Positions 5,734 through 9,487 of a stretch of DNA of 9,487 nucleotides are shown piece after piece. A program made the position numbers and the translations under genes. The first letter of the stretch is position 1. Every line of letters starts with the position of its first letter. The notes below the pieces were generated by a model, which was given only the letters and a program-made list of their open reading frames with translations, did not search any database and was not told the origin of the DNA. Location of the stretch: NCBI GenBank assembly GCA_964429355.1, contig CAYSCH010000365.1:1-9487 (forward strand), written 5' to 3'. The DNA is from JAAYAY01 sp964429355 (GTDB lineage: Bacteria > Planctomycetota > Planctomycetia > Pirellulales > Thermoguttaceae).

Positions 5734-8700
5734 TTAGACGCGATTCTTCCGCACCTTCCACTCCTCGACCCAACAGTACACGCAAGGGGTGATGAACAGC
5801 GTGATCAGCCCGACGGCCATGCCGCCGACCGAGGGGATCGCCATGGGCTGCATGACGTCGGAACCGCGGCCATCGACGAGAAACACCGGTATCAGCCCGA
5901 ATACGGTGGTGGCGGTCGCCATGAGGTTGGGGCGGATACGCTTGGAGCCCGCCTCGACGATCAACTCGCGGACCTCCTCGACCGTGCTGGGCGGCCGCTC
6001 CCGAAGCAGGTCGCCAATATAGGTCGAGACGACCACGCTGTCGTCTTCCGCCACGCCAAACAGGGCGATGAAACCGACCCAGACGGCCACGCTGATGTTG
6101 TAGCCCCAGAAAAACAGCATGATAAATCCGCCCGCGGTTGACACTAGGATGTCCGAAAATACCAGGAGCGCGATCCACCAGCGTTTGAGCCCGATGTAGA
6201 GCAGCACGAAATCCAGCAGCAGGCAGATTGGGATCAAAACCTTCAGACGGTTCATGGCCCGGACCTGGTTCTGAAACTGTCCGGCCCATTCGTAGTGGTA
6301 GCCCGTTGGGAATAGCCGTTCGCCATCCGGCCGGTTGAGCCGTTCGTCCTCGGCAATCCTGTCCTTGATCGCCCTGTCGGCGTCTTCCACCACGCTCACC
6401 TCATCCCGGTCGCGGGTGTTCATGGTCACGTAGCCCACCAGGAGTGTGTTTTCGCTCTTGATCTCCTGCGGGCCGAGGGTATAGCGAACGTCGGTTACCT
6501 GGCTGATCGGCACCTGGGCACCACCCACCGCGGGAACGAGAATTCGCTGGAGATCTTCGAGGTTGTCGCGAAGCTCGCGAGGATAGCGGACTCGGATCGG
6601 GTACCGTTCCCTTCCCTCCACCGACATGGTGAGATTCTCGCCCCCGATGGCGATCTCGATCACGTCCTGCACGTCGCGAATGCTCACGCCGTAACGGGCG
6701 ATCTTCTCGCGGTCGATGCGGAATTCGATGTAGGGCTTGCCGACGATCCGATCGGCAACCACGTCGGTCGCGCCCGGCGTTTCCTTCAGGATCTGCTCGA
6801 CCTGGAGGCCGATCCGCTCGATCTCCTTCAGATCGCTGCCGAAGATCTTCACGCCCATCATCGCCCGGAACCCGCTTTGGAGCATGACGATGCGGGTCTG
6901 GATGGGTTGCAGCCAGCTTGGCAGCACACCGGGAATGTCGGTCTTCTTCCGGAGGTCCTCGAGAATTTCGTCCTTGGTGATCAGCCGCTGCTCGGGCAAG
7001 ACATAGCGCAGCGGCGGCCTGATCCATTCGGGCCAGTTCCTATAGAACCGCTCCACAGGTACCTTGCGCCACTGGTTTTGGGGCTTCAAGAGTACGATCG
7101 TCTCGATCATGCCGATGGGCGCTGGGTCCAGGGCCGACTCGACACGTCCCGACTTGCCCACGACGCTGGCCACCTCGGGCACCGTTTCGATGGCCATGTT
7201 CTGCTGAGCCATCGACTCCACGACTTCCGTCAGCGAGCCCGCCGGCACCAGGGACGGCATGTAGAGGAACGACCCCTCGTCCAGGGCCGGCATGAACTCG
7301 CGTCCCAGACCCGGAAAGGTGTGCAGCATCCAACTCCAGGGCTTCCACTGGCTCACGTTTTCCACGCCCACCCGCTTCAACCCCGCTTCGATGGGTGTGG
7401 TCATTTTTTCCCAACCTAACCAGATCATCAACCCCCACAGCATGAGGAAAGCCGGAAGGCTCAGGAAAGTCAACTTGTGGGCCAGCACCCAGCGGAGCGC
7501 GGGCACATAAACGCCGAGGATGCCACGAGACACGATGTTCTTCTCCGCCGGCAGGAGCCGCTCCCTGCCGATCCGGTAGACCAGAAGGAGCGTCATCACG
7601 CCGATGGCGGCCGAAATCAAACCGCCTCGGGCCGCGGGCGCATCGGGCTCCAGGAAGAACGTGTGGAACGCGAACCAGGAAATTCCGGCCATTCCCACCG
7701 CGGCCAGCAGGCCAACCACGAGGCTCTTGCGGCGGCTCCAGCGGATCGGCTTGAGAAGATGGAAGGCGAGTGTCGGCACCACCGTGATCGACAGGATCGC
7801 CGAGGCGGTGATCGCGAAGGTCTTGGTGTAGGCCAAGGGACCGAAGAGTTTGCCCTCCTGGTCGGTCAAGGCGAAAACCGGGATGAACGACACAATCGTG
7901 TTGGAGACGGCGGTGAGAATGGCCGTACCCACCTCAAACGCCCCTTCCTCCACGCACTGGTAATGGCTCTTGGTACCGTCGTTCTCCGAGAGCCGGCGAT
8001 AGATGTTCTCCGTCATGATGAGCGCCATGTCGGCCACGTCGCCAATCGCAATCGCCAGCCCGGCCAGCGACATGATGTTCGAGTCGACTCCCAGCATGTA
8101 CATCACCAGGAAGGAAAACGCCACCGACAAGGGCAAGGTGCTGACGATCGCCAGCGAGCTGCGGATGTGGAGAAGGAACACCGCCACGATCAGAGCTCCC
8201 ACGATGAGCTCCTCGACCAGGGCCTCCTTGAGAGTGTCCATGGTCTCGTGGATGATCGTGGTTCGGTCGTAGAAGGAGACGAGCTTGACCTTCGAGATCC
8301 TTCCATCGGGGAGTGTTTTCGTCGGTAGTCCGGGAGAAATCTGGGCGATCTTCTCCTTCACCCGATCGATGACGGCCTGAGGGTTTTCGCCATAGCGCAT
8401 GACCACCACACCTCCAACCGCCTCCGCGCCGGCCTTGTCGAGAGTGCCCCGGCGGAACTCCGGGCCGAGACTCACGGTGGCCACGTTCTTAATGTAGAGC
8501 GGCGTCCCTTCGCTGGCCCGGATCACCACGTTTTCCAGATCTTCAGGCGTCTTGACGAAGCCGATCCCGCGGATGAAGAACTCCACATGGTTGATCTCGA
8601 TCGCCTTGGCCCCTACGTCGACGTTGGATCGCTTGACCGCTTCCATGATCTCCGGAAGCGTGACGCCGTGGGCCCGCATCTTCACCGGATCGACGTCGAC

Positions 8701-9258
8701 CTGGTATTGCTTCACGTGGCCGCCGATCGAGGCCACTTCGGAGACTCCTTCGACGGCATTGAGCTGATAGCGAATGTACCAGTCCTGGATCGAACGCAGT
8801 TGGGCCAGATCGAACCCCTCTCCTTCCACCGTGTACCAGAAGATCTGGCCCAGCGCCGTGGCGTCGGGTCCCAGGATCGGCTCAACTCCTTCGGGCAACC
8901 GGCCTCGGGCCGTATTCAACCGCTCCAGCACACGGCTCCGGGCCCAGTAATAGTCGATCTTGTCGTGGACGATCACAAACACCATCGAAAACCCGAAGCC
9001 CGACATGGAGCGAATCACCTTAACCCCCGGCGTTCCCTGGAGGGCAACGGTGAGCGGGTAGGTGACCTGGTCGTCGACGTCCTGCGGACTGCGACCAGGC
9101 CATTCCGCCACCACGATCACCTGCTTCTCGCCAATATCGGGGATCGCATCCACCGGGATGTTGCGCATGGCGTACCATCCGGCACCGATGAGCGCCAGCA
9201 TCGCGAGGACCACCAGGAAGGTGTTGTTCAAACACCAGCGGATAACGGCATTAACCAT
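5734..9258 (-). CDS. cusA: Heavy-metal efflux RND transporter, CusA-like (copper/silver type)
   Basis: This inner-membrane, proton-driven pump would export metal through a CusCBA-type tripartite complex. The product is 1174 residues from the ATG at 9258, longer than E. coli CusA (about 1047). TM1 is at 13-30; the porter region includes GPDATALGQIFWYTV (130-144) and VASIGGHVKQYQVDVDP (175-191); TM4 is LAIAIGDVADMALIMTEN, with Asp410 at the place of CusA Asp405; Glu1071 lies in the GVAEDD part of TM10. Met667 (FLYMPS), Met717 (APIGMIET) and Met792 (RIVMLQSG) align by context with the CusA Met573-Met623-Met672 metal site, which favours Cu(I)/Ag(I) over zinc or cobalt. Two extra hydrophobic segments (about 512-535 and 546-563) lie between TM6 and TM7, with further insertions at about 617-651 and 730-775. 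GGAGG at 9264-9268 sits five bases before the ATG. The start overlaps the stop of the upstream gene by 8 bases, so translation is probably coupled. Confidence 0.93.
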   Translation of the reverse strand: MVNAVIRWCLNNTFLVVLAMLALIGAGWYAMRNIPVDAIPDIGEKQVIVVAEWPGRSPQDVDDQVTYPLTVALQGTPGVKVIRSMSGFGFSMVFVIVHDKIDYYWARSRVLERLNTARGRLPEGVEPILGPDATALGQIFWYTVEGEGFDLAQLRSIQDWYIRYQLNAVEGVSEVASIGGHVKQYQVDVDPVKMRAHGVTLPEIMEAVKRSNVDVGAKAIEINHVEFFIRGIGFVKTPEDLENVVIRASEGTPLYIKNVATVSLGPEFRRGTLDKAGAEAVGGVVVMRYGENPQAVIDRVKEKIAQISPGLPTKTLPDGRISKVKLVSFYDRTTIIHETMDTLKEALVEELIVGALIVAVFLLHIRSSLAIVSTLPLSVAFSFLVMYMLGVDSNIMSLAGLAIAIGDVADMALIMTENIYRRLSENDGTKSHYQCVEEGAFEVGTAILTAVSNTIVSFIPVFALTDQEGKLFGPLAYTKTFAITASAILSITVVPTLAFHLLKPIRWSRRKSLVVGLLAAVGMAGISWFAFHTFFLEPDAPAARGGLISAAIGVMTLLLVYRIGRERLLPAEKNIVSRGILGVYVPALRWVLAHKLTFLSLPAFLMLWGLMIWLGWEKMTTPIEAGLKRVGVENVSQWKPWSWMLHTFPGLGREFMPALDEGSFLYMPSLVPAGSLTEVVESMAQQNMAIETVPEVASVVGKSGRVESALDPAPIGMIETIVLLKPQNQWRKVPVERFYRNWPEWIRPPLRYVLPEQRLITKDEILEDLRKKTDIPGVLPSWLQPIQTRIVMLQSGFRAMMGVKIFGSDLKEIERIGLQVEQILKETPGATDVVADRIVGKPYIEFRIDREKIARYGVSIRDVQDVIEIAIGGENLTMSVEGRERYPIRVRYPRELRDNLEDLQRILVPAVGGAQVPISQVTDVRYTLGPQEIKSENTLLVGYVTMNTRDRDEVSVVEDADRAIKDRIAEDERLNRPDGERLFPTGYHYEWAGQFQNQVRAMNRLKVLIPICLLLDFVLLYIGLKRWWIALLVFSDILVSTAGGFIMLFFWGYNISVAVWVGFIALFGVAEDDSVVVSTYIGDLLRERPPSTVEEVRELIVEAGSKRIRPNLMATATTVFGLIPVFLVDGRGSDVMQPMAIPSVGGMAVGLITLFITPCVYCWVEEWKVRKNRV

Positions 9259-9487
9259 GGCTGCCTCCATGCGAGTGAGACGCAGAGGGCTCGCGCTCAC
9301 GGTCTTCGTCCGCCTTGGGGATCTTTTTCAGCGCCCCTTCCGGATCGGCCTTCGCCTGGGCTTCGCAGCCCTTGCAGCACAGAAAGACCGGCCGGCCGTT
9401 CAGTTCGATCTTGACGGGCTTGCCCATCGAGCCGAGCTTTGCCCCTGTGATCGGGCAAATCCCCTGTTCCATCGCCAACTGGCGGTC
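9251..9487 (-). CDS. C-terminal part of a metal-efflux partner protein with Cys-rich metal-binding module and His-rich tail (5'-truncated)
   Basis: Only the last 78 residues are in the window, and the frame is open to the edge (DRQLAMEQGICP...), so the TTG and ATG near 9478 and 9472 are probably internal. The module reads CPITGAKLGSMGKP, then NGRPVFLCCKGC, then a charged stretch and the tail SHSHGGSHG. The cysteines (visible residues 11, 37, 38 and 41) resemble YHS/TRASH-like heavy-metal-binding modules, and the histidine-rich end could also hold metal. Its place directly before cusA, with an 8-base overlap of stop and start, suggests the periplasmic adaptor (CusB-like) carrying a C-terminal metal-binding domain; an outer-membrane partner or a separate small metal chaperone cannot be excluded without the upstream sequence. 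Confidence 0.75.
   Translation of the reverse strand, partial: DRQLAMEQGICPITGAKLGSMGKPVKIELNGRPVFLCCKGCEAQAKADPEGALKKIPKADEDREREPSASHSHGGSHG

Noticed and set aside
7477..8328. A 283-codon plus-strand frame within cusA, rich in His, Arg and Gly
   Set aside because: It lies opposite conserved RND transporter sequence and has the low-complexity HRQG composition typical of antisense shadows.
9259..9300. Upstream in-frame start for the CusA-like pump adding 14 residues
   Set aside because: The ATG at 9258 has GGAGG five bases upstream and overlaps the previous stop, a usual coupling arrangement; the extension lies inside the preceding gene.
8587..9414. A 275-codon plus-strand frame across the cusA start
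   Set aside because: It is antisense to the conserved N-terminus of the pump and the metal-binding module; no Shine-Dalgarno or domain supports it.
1..9487. CRISPR array, tRNA, rRNA, insertion sequence or phage attachment site
   Set aside because: Reading both strands showed no regularly spaced repeats, tRNA-like cloverleaf, transposase motifs or terminal repeats.

Overview
The window is GC-rich, almost fully coding DNA from a Gram-negative-type bacterium. The best guess is a planctomycete or a close relative. That is an inference from gene style: a CsrA of the MLVLSRK type, a secreted nitrilase-like/metallo-beta-lactamase protein, and a copper-type RND pump whose upstream gene ends in a CP-TG...FLCCKGC metal-binding module. 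No rRNA or other marker is present to confirm it.

Layout: (1) Positions 1-2105, plus strand: the 3' three quarters of a P2-type (calcium-type) cation ATPase, cut at its 5' end by the window edge. (2) Positions 2065-4605, minus strand: a large exported protein joining a beta-sandwich-like N-terminal region, a carbon-nitrogen hydrolase domain with a complete Glu-Lys-Cys triad, and a metallo-beta-lactamase domain with HxHxDH. Its last 41 bases overlap the end of the ATPase gene tail to tail. (3) Positions 4645-4875, minus: csrA, 39 bases upstream of the fusion gene, with a UUCG-capped hairpin in the gap. (4) Positions 5043-5444, minus: a small exported cysteine-rich protein of unknown function that starts at GTG behind a perfect Shine-Dalgarno. 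(5) Positions 5445-5733: a 289-base non-coding stretch with a promoter candidate and a 25-base inverted repeat. (6) Positions 5734-9258, minus: a CusA-like heavy-metal RND pump. (7) Positions 9251-9487, minus: the C-terminal end of a partner protein with a cysteine/histidine metal-binding module, overlapping cusA by 8 bases.

Everything from 9487 down to 2065 is on the minus strand. The cus-type genes are clearly one operon. The cysteine-rich gene, csrA and the fusion gene form a second co-directional cluster downstream that may have its own promoter. The theme is metal and cation handling at the envelope: copper/silver export, a cysteine-rich exported protein and a calcium-type pump. Beside it sits a post-transcriptional regulator (CsrA) whose neighbours carry GGA-rich leaders. 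The most unusual items are the nitrilase-MBL fusion, the cysteine-rich protein with its GGA-rich leader, the two extra membrane helices in the CusA-like pump, and the short csrA-fusion intergenic hairpin.
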